Origin: an uncultured Lachnospiraceae bacterium | GTDB lineage: Bacteria; Bacillota; Clostridia; Lachnospirales; Lachnospiraceae | Assembly: GCA_934359535.1 (NCBI GenBank) | Contig: CAKRLN010000034.1 | Location: 1 to 13,695, forward strand | Direction: 5' to 3' | DNA length: 13,695 bases | In this document: piece after piece, positions 1 through 8,327 of the stretch | How the letters are laid out: each line of letters starts with the position of its first letter | Position numbering within the stretch: the first letter of the stretch is position 1 | Program-made: the position numbers and the translations under genes | The notes under the pieces: generated by a model | What the model was told of the DNA's origin: nothing | The model's input: only the letters and a program-made list of their open reading frames with translations | Databases searched by the model: none

Positions 1-146
1 GGATAGTCTGACAGGAATGGATTCGTTAGATGCAAAGTGAAAGGATAGTAGCGGATGCCGTTTCCCCACGTTACAGGGGCAGGATATCGAGATCATAGTA
101 AGAGGATAGGATCTCCGTATCTGTAGAAAAGATTGTGTAATTGGTG

Positions 147-182
147 GCTGATATTTCCGATTGTGGAGATATCAGCTTTTTT
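147..182 (+). other. 12-bp hairpin followed by a U-run inside the T-box leader
   Basis: The arms at 147-158 and 165-176 pair over 12 bp (one G-U) around a 6-nt loop and are followed at once by six Ts (177-182). It is most simply Stem III of the T-box leader, but by shape it also qualifies as an intrinsic terminator lying 50 bases ahead of the regulated one. Which role it has cannot be told from the sequence alone. Confidence 0.6.
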
Positions 183-234
183 AATAAAAAAGTACCGGTT
201 GCAGAATGAAGCAGGGTGGCACCACGAGAAATTC

Positions 235-283
235 GTCCCTGGAAAAGCAGGTAGAAAATTGCTTTTCCAGGGACTTTTTGTTT
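235..283 (+). terminator. T-box-regulated intrinsic terminator before trpE
   Basis: A perfect 15-bp stem (235-249 with 260-274) is followed by TTTTTGTTT (275-283). The 5' arm shares GTCCCT (235-240) with the 3' strand of the antiterminator, so the two structures exclude each other. This is the expected T-box switch: the terminator forms when tRNA-Trp is charged and the antiterminator when it is not. Confidence 0.92.
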
Positions 284-311
284 ATGGCAATAGGCAGGAG
301 GAAGCAGGAAA

Positions 312-1724
312 ATGAGAAGATTACGTGTTTACAAGAAAACAGTTAGTATCGTAAATGAGACAGCAACAGGAATGTATGAAAGCCTCGTTGGAAATAGAAA
401 GGGCTTTTTGTTAGAGAGCTATGACAAAAATTATGACCGGTATTCCTTTTTCGGGGAGGAACCGGAGGAGATGATCACGTCGAAGGGAAATTCACTTGTG
501 ATTACAAAAAGAGATGGGAGCCGGACGGTAAAGCAAGGAAATCCGCTAGAGCTTTTAAAGGAATATTACAGTGAGTTCGACATCGTAAAGGATAATGAGG
601 AGCTTGCATTCTCCGGAGGACTTGTTGGAAATCTTGGATATGATTTCGTGCGGTATGCAGAGAAGCTTCCGGATGAGAACCCGGATGAGATCGGAATCGA
701 GACAGTCCAAATGATGCTTATGACACATTTTCTTGTTATGGATTTTGTCGCAGAAACTCTGACTGCGATCGTTCTTGGAGAGGACACAGAGGAAGGAAGA
801 AAGCAGTCACTGCTTGAGGCACAGGATTTGATCGACCGGGCAAGAAAAACAAAGGAACCGGAGAATGAGAAAGCAGTTTTCCATCATGACGGTGTGATCG
901 TGGCACAGTCGGATACGTTAGAGCAGTACAGTAAAAAGGTGAACCGGATCAAAGAGTACATAAAAGAAGGGCATATTTTCCAGACGGTGCTTTCCCAGCG
1001 CTGGACAATTAAGACCGGGCAGGACGGATTTGCTTTGTATAAGGAGCTCCGTGAATTAAATCCGTCCCCATATCTGTATTATTTTAATTACGGTGATTTT
1101 GAAGTGATTGGAAGCTCACCGGAGATGATCGTAAAGCAGCAGGGAAGCCGTGTATTTACCTGCCCGATCGCAGGGACGAGAAAACGCGGGGCAGATCCGC
1201 AGGAGGATGCATTGCTTAAGGATGAGCTGCTAAGGGATGAGAAGGAGCGCGCAGAGCATGTGATGCTTGTGGATCTTGCAAGAAATGATATGGGACGTAT
1301 CGCAGAGTTTGGAACGGTAAAGGTAACACAGTTTATGGAGGTGCAGAATTATTCCCATGTGATGCATATCGTATCGCAGGTGGAAGGAAGAAGAAAAGGA
1401 ACGTATCATCCATTTGATCTTGTTTCTTCATTTCTGCCGGCAGGAACGTTAAGCGGAGCGCCAAAGATCCGCGCAATGGAGATCATTGATGAGCTTGAGA
1501 ACACAAGAAGAGGACTTTATGGAGGCGCAACCGGATATGTCGATTTTTCCGGAGATATGGATTTTTGTATTACAATCCGCACAATGGTAAAAAAAGGAAA
1601 CAAAGTATATTTGCAGGCAGGAGCCGGAATCGTTGCAGATTCTGTTCCAGAAAATGAATATAAGGAATGCTGCAATAAGGTTATGGCACTTGCCAAGACA
1701 CTGGTAGAGGAGGAAAACTTATGA
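312..1724 (+). CDS. trpE: Anthranilate synthase component I
   Basis: The large subunit of anthranilate synthase converts chorismate to anthranilate using ammonia supplied by TrpG. It is 470 aa, a normal family length. The N-terminal domain has the LLES motif (residues 33-36) followed by YSFFG, a region known in the family for feedback binding of tryptophan. The C-terminal chorismate-binding domain has, in order, HIFQTVLSQRW, GSSPEMIV, CPIAGTRKRG, LVDLARNDMGRI, LPAGTLSGAPKIRAMEII and GGATGYVDFSGDMDFCITIRT, all standard for TrpE. Aminodeoxychorismate synthase PabB is the main alternative; LLES and the following trp genes argue for TrpE. The start has AGGAGG at 296-301, ten bases upstream. It is the first gene after the T-box terminator, and its stop overlaps the trpG start by four bases (ATGA), implying translational coupling. 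Confidence 0.97.
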   Translation: MRRLRVYKKTVSIVNETATGMYESLVGNRKGFLLESYDKNYDRYSFFGEEPEEMITSKGNSLVITKRDGSRTVKQGNPLELLKEYYSEFDIVKDNEELAFSGGLVGNLGYDFVRYAEKLPDENPDEIGIETVQMMLMTHFLVMDFVAETLTAIVLGEDTEEGRKQSLLEAQDLIDRARKTKEPENEKAVFHHDGVIVAQSDTLEQYSKKVNRIKEYIKEGHIFQTVLSQRWTIKTGQDGFALYKELRELNPSPYLYYFNYGDFEVIGSSPEMIVKQQGSRVFTCPIAGTRKRGADPQEDALLKDELLRDEKERAEHVMLVDLARNDMGRIAEFGTVKVTQFMEVQNYSHVMHIVSQVEGRRKGTYHPFDLVSSFLPAGTLSGAPKIRAMEIIDELENTRRGLYGGATGYVDFSGDMDFCITIRTMVKKGNKVYLQAGAGIVADSVPENEYKECCNKVMALAKTLVEEENL

Positions 1725-2290
1725 TTTTACTGATTGATAATTACGATTCATTTACTTATAACCTGTATCAGTACATCGGAACCTTTGAGGATGACATTCA
1801 GGTTGTGCGGAATGACAAGATTACAATAGAAGAGATAAGGAAGTTAGCTCCGGACCGGATTGTGCTTTCGCCTGGACCAAAGAGCCCGAAGGAAGCAGGG
1901 ATCTGTATGGATGTGGTCAAAGAATTTTACGATAAAATCCCGATGCTTGGCATCTGCCTTGGACATCAGTGTATCGGAGAAGCACTTGGCGGAACCGTCT
2001 CCTATGCAAAGGCATTGTTCCATGGAAAGCAGTCTCTTATCACACATGATGGAAGCAGTATTTTTACCGGAATCGACACGCCGGTCAAGGTGGCAAGGTA
2101 TCATTCCCTTGCGGTGCAGAGGGATACACTCCCGGATTGCCTGAAGGTGCTTGCCGAAACAGAGGATGGCGAGATTATGGCAATGCGGCACTTGGAGTAT
2201 CCGGTTGTCGGTCTTCAGTTCCATCCGGAATCCATTTATACCCAGCATGGCAAGCGCATGATTGAGAATTTTATTAACGGGACAATTTAA
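1721..2290 (+). CDS. trpG: Anthranilate synthase component II, glutamine amidotransferase
   Basis: This class I glutamine amidotransferase subunit releases ammonia from glutamine for TrpE. It is 189 aa and stands alone, not fused to TrpD. The visible motifs are LLIDNYDSFTYNL at the N terminus, the oxyanion-loop segment VLSPGP (48-53), the nucleophile Cys79 in MLGICLGHQ, and His168 with Glu170 in LQFHPES, completing the Cys-His-Glu triad. The AGGAGG that serves it lies inside the last codons of trpE, and start and stop overlap. TrpG proteins of this type can also serve PabB in folate synthesis in some Firmicutes; nothing here shows whether that happens. Confidence 0.97.
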   Translation: MILLIDNYDSFTYNLYQYIGTFEDDIQVVRNDKITIEEIRKLAPDRIVLSPGPKSPKEAGICMDVVKEFYDKIPMLGICLGHQCIGEALGGTVSYAKALFHGKQSLITHDGSSIFTGIDTPVKVARYHSLAVQRDTLPDCLKVLAETEDGEIMAMRHLEYPVVGLQFHPESIYTQHGKRMIENFINGTI

Positions 2291-2301
2291 AGGAGACTTG
2301 T

Positions 2302-3090
2302 ATGATATTAGATGATATTGTTGCAGATAAAAAAATCCGCATAAAGGAGCAGAAAAAAGAAATCCCATTCGAGGAGATGCGGCGGATGGGAGAGACCAGA
2401 AAGACAAGGGCAAAGGATAGCTTTTATGAGGCGTTAAAAAAGCCGGGACTTTCCATTATTGGAGAGTTCAAAAAGGCATCGCCGAGTCTTGGGGCGATCA
2501 CAAGCAAGATCGATTTGACGGAGCGGATCACAGAATATAACGAATCGGTGGATGCGATCAGCTGTCTGACCGAGGAGGATCATTTTCATGGAAACACTGC
2601 TTATCTGGAGACAATCCGCCAAAAGAGTGAGCTTCCGATTATCCGAAAGGACTTTATGATTGACGAATATCAGTTCTATGAGGCAAAAAAAATCGGAGCT
2701 GATGCGGTTCTTCTGATCGCAGCAATTCTGGATGATAAACAGTTAAAGGATTTTTATCAGCTGGCAAGGGAGCTTGAACTGGATGCACTTGTCGAGGTAC
2801 ACAATGAGAGAGAGCTTGAACGGGCACTTGCGATCGATCCAAGGATGATCGGAGTGAATAACCGGAATCTTTTGGATTTTTCCATTGATATCCGAAATAC
2901 TGCAAGGCTTAGAAAAGAAGTGCCGCGCGATAAGGTGCTTATCGCAGAGAGCGGAATTTTAGGAGATGCCGATGTCAGGTTTCTGGCACAGTACGAGGTA
3001 TCCGGTTTCCTGATTGGAAGAGCCTTTATGGAGGCGGATAATCCAAAAGCGTTAGCAGATCACTGGAAAACAATTTATCAGAATTTATAA
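2302..3090 (+). CDS. trpC: Indole-3-glycerol phosphate synthase
   Basis: This TIM-barrel enzyme closes the indole ring, turning carboxyphenylaminodeoxyribulose phosphate into indole-3-glycerol phosphate with loss of CO2 and water. At 262 aa it is a single-domain enzyme with no fused TrpF half as seen in enterobacteria. Motifs seen are [13 protein letters not shown] near residue 53 (catalytic lysine region and phosphate grip), [14 protein letters not shown] (second catalytic lysine), [15 protein letters not shown] and LIAESGI, followed by the phosphate-binding [15 protein letters not shown] at 2289-2295 precedes the ATG by six bases; the gap to trpG is 11 bases. trpF, its usual downstream partner, is missing here: the next gene is trpB. 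Confidence 0.96.
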   Translation: MILDDIVADKKIRIKEQKKEIPFEEMRRMGETRKTRAKDSFYEALKKPGLSIIGEFKKASPSLGAITSKIDLTERITEYNESVDAISCLTEEDHFHGNTAYLETIRQKSELPIIRKDFMIDEYQFYEAKKIGADAVLLIAAILDDKQLKDFYQLARELELDALVEVHNERELERALAIDPRMIGVNNRNLLDFSIDIRNTARLRKEVPRDKVLIAESGILGDADVRFLAQYEVSGFLIGRAFMEADNPKALADHWKTIYQNL

Positions 3091-3115
3091 TAAAATAGGA
3101 AGGAAAGAGAAAAAC

Positions 3116-4303
3116 ATGAACAAAAAGGCATATTATGGACAGTTTGGCGGACAGTATGTAGCAGAATCGCTGATGAATACATTAGAGGAATTAGATAAGG
3201 CATTTGAGGAGGCAATCCACGATCCGGAATTTTTAAAGCAGTATCATTATTATCTGAAACAGTATGTCGGTCGTGAGACTCCGCTTTATTTTGCAGAACG
3301 TCTTAGCGAGAAATACGGAACAAAGATCTACTTAAAACGTGAGGATTTAAACCACACCGGTGCACATAAGATCAATAATGTAATTGGACAGATCCTTCTT
3401 GCAAAGCGCATGGGTAAAAAGAAGGTAATCGCAGAGACCGGAGCCGGACAGCACGGTGTTGCAACCGCGACCGGAGCGGCACTTTTTAATATGGAATGTA
3501 CGGTTTATATGGGGAAAGAAGACATAGAGAGACAGAAGCTTAACGTGATGCGTATGGAGATGCTTGGTGCGAAGGTTGTTTCCGTGGAATCTGGAAGCAA
3601 TACCTTAAAGGATGCGACAAATGAGGCAATCCGTACATGGGCAAAAACAGCAGAGGATACCTTCTATATTATTGGTTCTGCAGTCGGACCATATCCGTAT
3701 CCAAAAATGGTAAAGGAGTTCCAGAGTGTGATCAGCCGTGAGGCAAAGGTGCAGCATCAGGAAGCAGAAGGAAAAAATCCGGATGTTGTCATGGCATGCG
3801 TCGGAGGAGGATCGAATTCCATCGGTATGTTTGCAGATTTTATTGACGAGAAGGATGTGGAGCTGATTGGAGTAGAGGCTGCTGGACTTGGTGTTGAGAC
3901 CGGAATGCATGCAGCTGCAATGGCGGATGGAGAGCCTGGTGTGCTTCATGGCATGCGTTCCTACCTGCTTCAGAATGAAGACGGCAATATCAAGCTTGCA
4001 CATTCCATTTCGGCAGGACTTGATTATCCGGGAGTTGGACCGGAGCATGCATATTTAAGAGACACTGGAAGAGCAAAATATGTAAGCATTACCGATGTAG
4101 AAGCGATGGATGCTTTGCTGGAGCTTTGTAAATTGGAGGGGATCATTCCGGCAATTGAGAGTGCGCATGCGGTTGCTTATGCATTCAAAAAGGCAAAAGA
4201 GATGACAAAGGATCAGTCTATGATCGTATGCCTGTCAGGACGCGGAGATAAAGATGTCAATACGATCGCAGGCTACCTTGCCGGCGAAGGATATATGAAC
4301 TAG
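3116..4303 (+). CDS. trpB: Tryptophan synthase beta chain
   Basis: This PLP enzyme condenses indole, channelled from TrpA, with L-serine to give tryptophan. It is 395 aa and of the common TrpB1 type that partners TrpA. The N-terminal [14 protein letters not shown] is typical. The PLP-binding Lys85 lies in HTGAHKINN, the catalytic [12 protein letters not shown] segment follows, and the phosphate loop is GGGSNSIG. The C-terminal half has [19 protein letters not shown] and IPAIESAHA, as expected. AGGAAGG around 3098-3104 is its ribosome binding site. It follows trpC after 25 bases, with no room for a trpF gene. Confidence 0.97.
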   Translation: MNKKAYYGQFGGQYVAESLMNTLEELDKAFEEAIHDPEFLKQYHYYLKQYVGRETPLYFAERLSEKYGTKIYLKREDLNHTGAHKINNVIGQILLAKRMGKKKVIAETGAGQHGVATATGAALFNMECTVYMGKEDIERQKLNVMRMEMLGAKVVSVESGSNTLKDATNEAIRTWAKTAEDTFYIIGSAVGPYPYPKMVKEFQSVISREAKVQHQEAEGKNPDVVMACVGGGSNSIGMFADFIDEKDVELIGVEAAGLGVETGMHAAAMADGEPGVLHGMRSYLLQNEDGNIKLAHSISAGLDYPGVGPEHAYLRDTGRAKYVSITDVEAMDALLELCKLEGIIPAIESAHAVAYAFKKAKEMTKDQSMIVCLSGRGDKDVNTIAGYLAGEGYMN

Positions 4304-4318
4304 TAGGAGGAAAAGACG

Positions 4319-5113
4319 ATGAATCGTATCGAAGAGAGACTGTCACAGTTAAAGAAGGAAGAGAAAAAAGCATTTATTACCTATATTACAGCAGGATTTC
4401 CAAATTATGGGAAAACAAAGGAGATTATAAAAGCAGAGGAGCAGGCAGGCTGTGATGTGATCGAGCTTGGGATTCCGTTTTCTGATCCGGTCGCTGATGG
4501 CCCTGTGATCCAGCAGGCATCCTATGAGGCAATTTCAGGCGGAGCTACACTGGAAAAAACCTTTGTGTGTATGAAGGAGATGCGGGAATCCGGGATTCAG
4601 GTTCCAATCGTATTTATGATGTACTATAACACTATCCTGCATTACGGGGTGCAGAGATTTGCCGATCAGTGTATTGCAAGCGGTGTGGACGGTCTGATCG
4701 TTCCGGATCTTCCGTTTGAGGAGCAGGAGGAATTACAAAATGCATTAAATGGTGCAGATGATACAATTTTCATTGAGCTTGTCTCACCGGTATCCGCAGA
4801 CCGTATTCCAATGATTTTAGAACATGCAAGAGGCTTTGCGTACTGTGTTTCTTCAATGGGAGTGACTGGACAGGGCGGAGAATTCCATAAAAAGGTAAAG
4901 GAATACCTGACTTCGGTAAAGGCAGCCGCAAAGATTCCGGTCATGATGGGGTTTGGTATCCGTACCGCAGCAGATGTGGCACCGGTTAAGGATGTGATCG
5001 ATGGTGCGATTGTGGGAACACATTTTATTGAGCTGATGCGGGAACACAATTTTGATGCAAACGTGGCAGCGGAGTATGTGTCTACATTCAAAAAAGAACT
5101 CAACGCACTTTAA
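4319..5113 (+). CDS. trpA: Tryptophan synthase alpha chain
   Basis: The alpha subunit splits indole-3-glycerol phosphate into indole and glyceraldehyde-3-phosphate and passes indole through the tunnel to TrpB. It is 264 aa, normal for the family. The catalytic residues Glu49 (VIELGIPFSDP) and Asp60 (VADGPVIQ) fall at the usual positions. Other hallmarks are AFITYITAGFP, GLIVPDLPFEEQ and VSSMGVTGQGG, followed by PVMMGFGI and AIVGTHFI for phosphate binding. AGGAGG at 4305-4310 lies eight bases before the ATG and only 15 bases separate it from trpB. The stop codon is followed immediately by trpD leader sequence. Confidence 0.97.
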   Translation: MNRIEERLSQLKKEEKKAFITYITAGFPNYGKTKEIIKAEEQAGCDVIELGIPFSDPVADGPVIQQASYEAISGGATLEKTFVCMKEMRESGIQVPIVFMMYYNTILHYGVQRFADQCIASGVDGLIVPDLPFEEQEELQNALNGADDTIFIELVSPVSADRIPMILEHARGFAYCVSSMGVTGQGGEFHKKVKEYLTSVKAAAKIPVMMGFGIRTAADVAPVKDVIDGAIVGTHFIELMREHNFDANVAAEYVSTFKKELNAL

Positions 5114-5160
5114 TGCACAAACAGGGAAAATTGCAGAATAAGAAAGAGAGGCAGACAGCC

Positions 5161-6171
5161 ATGAAAGAGATATTAAAAAAGCTTACAGCAGGAGAAAACT
5201 TAACAATGGAAGAAGCAAAGCATGCACAGGAGCAGATTTTATCCGGACAGGCAACACCGGCACAGATTGCGTGCTTTTTGACAGCACTCCGCATGAAAGG
5301 TGAGACATTGGAAGAAATTACCGGACTTGCTGCTGTATTACGGGACAAAGCAGCTACTATGATTCCGGATGTACCGAATTATATTGATCTTGTTGGTACT
5401 GGAGGAGACTGTACCTATTCCTTTAATATCTCTACAACATCGGCATTTGTTACAGCAGCAGCCGGTCTTCCGGTTGCAAAGCACGGAAACCGCTCAATCT
5501 CTTCAAAAAGCGGGGCAGGAGATGTCCTTGAAGCACTTGGGGTAAAGATCGGGGCAGATCCGGATGTCGTAAAAAGGTGTGTGGAGACTGCCGGAATCGG
5601 GTTTATGTTTGCACCGCATTTTAATCCGGCGATGAAATATGTCGGTCCGGTCAGAAAGGAGCTTGGAATCCGTACGGTATTTAATATTTTAGGACCGATG
5701 GCCAATCCTTCCCGTGCAAAGGGTATGGTGATCGGTGTCTATGATGCAGCGCTGACTCCGGTTATTGCAGGTGCAATGCAAAAGCTTGGTGTGGAGCGTG
5801 CCTATGTGGTAAGCGGATGTGACCATATGGATGAGATTACTTTAACCGGCGAGACAACCGTTTCGGAGGTTTCAGATGGAAAGGTTACGACCTTTACGAT
5901 TACACCGGAGCAGTTTGGTTTTGCGCGCTGTACGTTAGAGGAGCTTCGTGGCGGCGATGGAGAAACAAATGCACAGATTACAAAAGATATTTTATCCGGA
6001 AAGGAACGGGGCGCAAAAAGAAAAATTGTTCTTATGAATGCGGGTGCAGCCTTGTATATTGGAAGAAAAGCTGATAGTATGGAGGAAGGCATTCGTATGG
6101 CCGCTGATGCGATTGATTCCGGAAAGGCAATGGAAACACTTACGGCTCTCGTATCAGAATCTAATAAGTAA
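5161..6171 (+). CDS. trpD: Anthranilate phosphoribosyltransferase
   Basis: This enzyme joins anthranilate to PRPP, the second step of the tryptophan branch. Motifs are DLVGTGGD (PRPP diphosphate loop, GTGGD 79-83), FNISTTSAFV, VAKHGNRSISSKSGAGD (104-121, anthranilate and metal binding) and the FNPAMKYVGPVRKELGIRTVFNILGPMANP segment. I place the start at 5161 because the protein then begins MKEILKKLTAGENLTMEEA, as TrpD family members do, at 336 aa, with GAGAGG at 5146-5151 nine bases upstream. An in-frame ATG at 5113 overlapping the trpA stop would add 16 residues with no family resemblance. The gene is displaced: the usual place is directly after trpG. It is free-standing rather than fused to TrpG. 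Confidence 0.95.
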   Translation: MKEILKKLTAGENLTMEEAKHAQEQILSGQATPAQIACFLTALRMKGETLEEITGLAAVLRDKAATMIPDVPNYIDLVGTGGDCTYSFNISTTSAFVTAAAGLPVAKHGNRSISSKSGAGDVLEALGVKIGADPDVVKRCVETAGIGFMFAPHFNPAMKYVGPVRKELGIRTVFNILGPMANPSRAKGMVIGVYDAALTPVIAGAMQKLGVERAYVVSGCDHMDEITLTGETTVSEVSDGKVTTFTITPEQFGFARCTLEELRGGDGETNAQITKDILSGKERGAKRKIVLMNAGAALYIGRKADSMEEGIRMAADAIDSGKAMETLTALVSESNK

Positions 6172-6185
6172 GAGAGTGAAACAAA

Positions 6186-7226
6186 ATGATTTATCTGAAT
6201 TGTGATTACACGGAAGGCTGTCATCCTTCCATTCTAAAAAGACTGACCGAGACAAACATGGAGCAGACGATCGGGTATGGCATGGATTCCCACTGCGCGC
6301 ATGCAGCGGAGCTGATTAAAAACGCATGTGGTGCGCCGGATGCAGCAGTGCATTTTCTTGTCGGAGGGACACAGACGAATGTAACGGTGATTGATGCTGC
6401 ACTTGCACCATATCAGGGGGTGATTTGTGCGGATACCGGACATATCAATGTGCATGAAACAGGTGCGGTTGAGGCTGCCGGACATAAGTGCATCACACTT
6501 CCTACGGTGGATGGAAAGATCACGGCTAAGCAGATTGATGCGCTTGCCGGGGAGCATTATAAAGACGGTGGCAATGAGCATATGGCACAGCCGAAGATGG
6601 TTTATATTTCAACTCCGACAGAGCTTGGAACAATCTATAAAAAGGCAGAGCTTCAGGCAATCTATGAGGTGTGTCAAAAATACCACATGTATCTGTTTGT
6701 CGATGGCGCACGCCTTGGCTATGGCTTAACCTGCCGGGAGAACGATCTGACACTTCCAGAGCTTGCTGCAAGCTGTGATGTATTCTATATCGGAGGAACA
6801 AAAGTCGGAGCCTTATTTGGGGAAGCAGTCATAATCACGAATCAAAAGCTTATGCCGGATTTCCGGTACAGCATCAAGCAGCATGGAGGCATGCTTGCAA
6901 AGGGCAGACTGCTTGGTATCCAGTTCGAGACATTGTTTGAAGAGAATTTATACTTTCAGATTGCTAAAAATGCAAATCGTCTGGCAGAGCAGATCGTAGA
7001 GCACTTTACAAGGCTTCAGATTCCGTTTACCGTAACACCGCAGTCGAACCAGTTATTTGTCGTGCTGCCAGATTCTTTGTGTGAAGCGTTAAAGGATAAG
7101 TATGTGTTAGAATACCAGGAGCGTTTTGATGAGTCCCATGCCGTTATGCGGATCTGCACAAGCTGGGCAACGACAAAGGAACAGGTAGAGGCATTTTTGA
7201 AAGATGTGGAAGGAACATTCAGGTGA
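6186..7226 (+). CDS. PLP-dependent threonine aldolase-type lyase
   Basis: This is a fold-type I PLP enzyme of the beta-eliminating lyase/threonine aldolase family (346 aa). Members cleave L-threonine or L-allo-threonine, and other beta-hydroxy amino acids, to glycine and an aldehyde. The family marks are visible: FLVGGTQTNV (58-66), ICADTGHINVHETGA with the PLP-stacking histidine near residue 86, FVDGARLGYG with Asp173 and Arg176, and the Schiff-base Lys206 in YIGGTKVGALFGEAV. Tryptophanase belongs to the same broad family but is much longer, so it is not favoured. It begins 14 bases after trpD with no terminator between them and ends overlapping the next gene, so it is probably the seventh gene of the T-box operon. 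Its link to tryptophan synthesis is unknown, and the exact substrate is not determinable here. Confidence 0.87.
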   Translation: MIYLNCDYTEGCHPSILKRLTETNMEQTIGYGMDSHCAHAAELIKNACGAPDAAVHFLVGGTQTNVTVIDAALAPYQGVICADTGHINVHETGAVEAAGHKCITLPTVDGKITAKQIDALAGEHYKDGGNEHMAQPKMVYISTPTELGTIYKKAELQAIYEVCQKYHMYLFVDGARLGYGLTCRENDLTLPELAASCDVFYIGGTKVGALFGEAVIITNQKLMPDFRYSIKQHGGMLAKGRLLGIQFETLFEENLYFQIAKNANRLAEQIVEHFTRLQIPFTVTPQSNQLFVVLPDSLCEALKDKYVLEYQERFDESHAVMRICTSWATTKEQVEAFLKDVEGTFR

Positions 7227-8233
7227 AAGATATTTTATTTATTGCAACCGGAGGTACCATTGCATCAAAGCAATCTGAAAATGGATTAAAGCCGCAGATT
7301 ACACCGGAAGAGCTGCTGTCCTATATCCCGCAGGTGGAGAAAATCTGCAGGGTATCTGTGAACCAGCTGTTAAATCTTGACAGCTCAAATATCAGGCCAC
7401 AGCACTGGAAGCTTATGGTAGAATGCATCCGGGATAACTATGACCGGTATGATGGCTTTGTCATTGCGCATGGGACAGATACGATGGCATATACCGCAGC
7501 TGCGCTTTCTTATATGATTCAGAATTCTTCAAAGCCAATTGTGATTACAGGATCCCAAAAGCCGATCAATCTGGACATTACGGATGCAAAGACCAATCTG
7601 CTGGACAGTTTTCTCTATGCATCCGACCGTCAGTCGCAAGGGGTTTCTATCGTATTCGATGGGAAGGTAATTGCCGGGACACGCGCAAAAAAGGTGCGCT
7701 CCAAAAGCTATAATGCATTTTCAAGCATTGATTTTCCATCGCTTGCAGTTGTCCAGGATCAGAATATCATGCGTTATCTGCCGATGATCCCATATGAGAA
7801 TGCAGTACATTTTTATACGGAAATGGATGACCGGGTGTTCCTGCTGAAGCTGATTCCTGGAATCCGTCCTTCCATCCTTCCATTTATTTTTGAGCAGTAT
7901 GATGTGATTGTGATTGAGAGCTTTGGTGTCGGCGGAATTCCAAGGTCCATCCGCAGTGAATTTCAAAGCCAGTGCGAAGAGCATCCGGATAAGGTGATCA
8001 TTATGGCAACCCAGGTGGCACATGAGGGCAGTGATATGACAGTCTATGAGGTTGGAAATGAAATGAAAACACTTTGCAATTTTTTGGAAACCTATGATAT
8101 GACGTTGGAATCAGCGGTTGCTAAGGCAATGTGGATGTGTGCCAATTTTGATCTTTCCAGATATAAGAAAGAGGATCTGTTTTACAAGCGTATCAATTAT
8201 GATGTGATTTTTGGAAAAAATCGGAAATGCTGA
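7223..8233 (+). CDS. ansA: Cytoplasmic L-asparaginase
   Basis: It hydrolyses L-asparagine to aspartate and ammonia. The 336-aa protein begins at once with the family motif FIATGGTIAS (catalytic Thr12) and has no signal peptide, so it acts in the cytoplasm like type I enzymes. The second signature is FVIAHGTDTMAYTAAALSY, with Thr85-Asp86, followed by ITGSQKPI and the GTRAKKVRSK segment, which carries the probable catalytic lysine. The C-terminal part has TQVAHEGSDMTVYEVG, typical of the smaller C-terminal domain. The start codon is GTG at 7223, overlapping the TGA of the lyase gene (GTGA), which points to translational coupling. The terminator directly after its stop makes it the last gene of the trp transcription unit. 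A related amidase, such as the Glu-tRNA(Gln) amidotransferase subunit GatD, is less likely because GatD carries an extra N-terminal domain. Confidence 0.88.
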   Translation: MKDILFIATGGTIASKQSENGLKPQITPEELLSYIPQVEKICRVSVNQLLNLDSSNIRPQHWKLMVECIRDNYDRYDGFVIAHGTDTMAYTAAALSYMIQNSSKPIVITGSQKPINLDITDAKTNLLDSFLYASDRQSQGVSIVFDGKVIAGTRAKKVRSKSYNAFSSIDFPSLAVVQDQNIMRYLPMIPYENAVHFYTEMDDRVFLLKLIPGIRPSILPFIFEQYDVIVIESFGVGGIPRSIRSEFQSQCEEHPDKVIIMATQVAHEGSDMTVYEVGNEMKTLCNFLETYDMTLESAVAKAMWMCANFDLSRYKKEDLFYKRINYDVIFGKNRKC

Positions 8234-8239
8234 TGGAGA

Positions 8240-8283
8240 AAGGTCTTCATTGCAGTTTTTACTGTGATGGGGATCTTTTTTTT
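8240..8283 (+). terminator. Intrinsic terminator closing the trp-lyase-asparaginase operon
   Basis: A 16-bp stem (8240-8255 with 8262-8277, several G-U pairs) around the loop TTTTTA is followed by an unbroken run of Ts to 8283. It begins six bases after the asparaginase stop codon. It is the first convincing terminator downstream of the T-box terminator, so it marks the end of the eight-gene unit. Confidence 0.88.
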
Positions 8284-8327
8284 CATATTGAACAAAAAAC
8301 AGACATGAAATTATGTAAATTTCCCAA

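Larger units (their letters stand above)
1..283 (+). promoter_or_regulatory. T-box riboswitch leader of the trp operon (5' end outside window)
   Basis: T-box leaders bind uncharged tRNA and let transcription continue when that tRNA is not aminoacylated. The conserved T-box core AGGGTGGCACCACG is at 213-226. AGGG (213-216) and ACG (224-226) can pair with CGTCCCT (234-240) to form the antiterminator, leaving a UGGCACC bulge. UGGC in the bulge pairs with a tRNA ending GCCA, so the expected discriminator base is G, as in bacterial tRNA-Trp; this is consistent with Trp but not unique to it. The stretch CCGTTTCCCCACGTTACAGGGG (58-79) resembles the Stem IIA/B pseudoknot. The best specifier candidate is UGG at 18-20 in GAAUGGA. 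This would put most of Stem I upstream of the window. A second UGG at 142-144 is possible but sits directly against a hairpin. Hairpins at 83-121 (one C-C mismatch) and 147-176 could be Stem III. No promoter is visible, so transcription starts upstream. Confidence 0.85.

Noticed and set aside
133..315. 60-residue open frame across the T-box leader as a real gene
   Set aside because: It starts with TTG without a ribosome binding site and crosses the T-box core and terminator, which explain the bases better. It is kept only as a low-interest finding for its Trp-Trp codons.
1844..2413. Long antisense frame opposite trpG/trpC (189 codons)
   Set aside because: It has no recognisable domain and lies antisense to two clearly conserved genes. 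It is a shadow frame.
3605..4048. Antisense frame inside trpB (147 codons)
   Set aside because: The cysteine- and serine-rich composition is typical of reverse-complement reading, and no family motif is seen.
5113..5160. Upstream ATG of trpD, overlapping the trpA stop
   Set aside because: The 16 extra residues do not resemble the TrpD N terminus, whereas the ATG at 5161 has GAGAGG at a good distance and gives the expected protein start.
6186..7226. Tryptophanase, suggested by the trp context
   Set aside because: At 346 residues it is far shorter than tryptophanase, and its ADTGHINVHETGA and GGTKVGALFGEA motifs are those of threonine aldolases.
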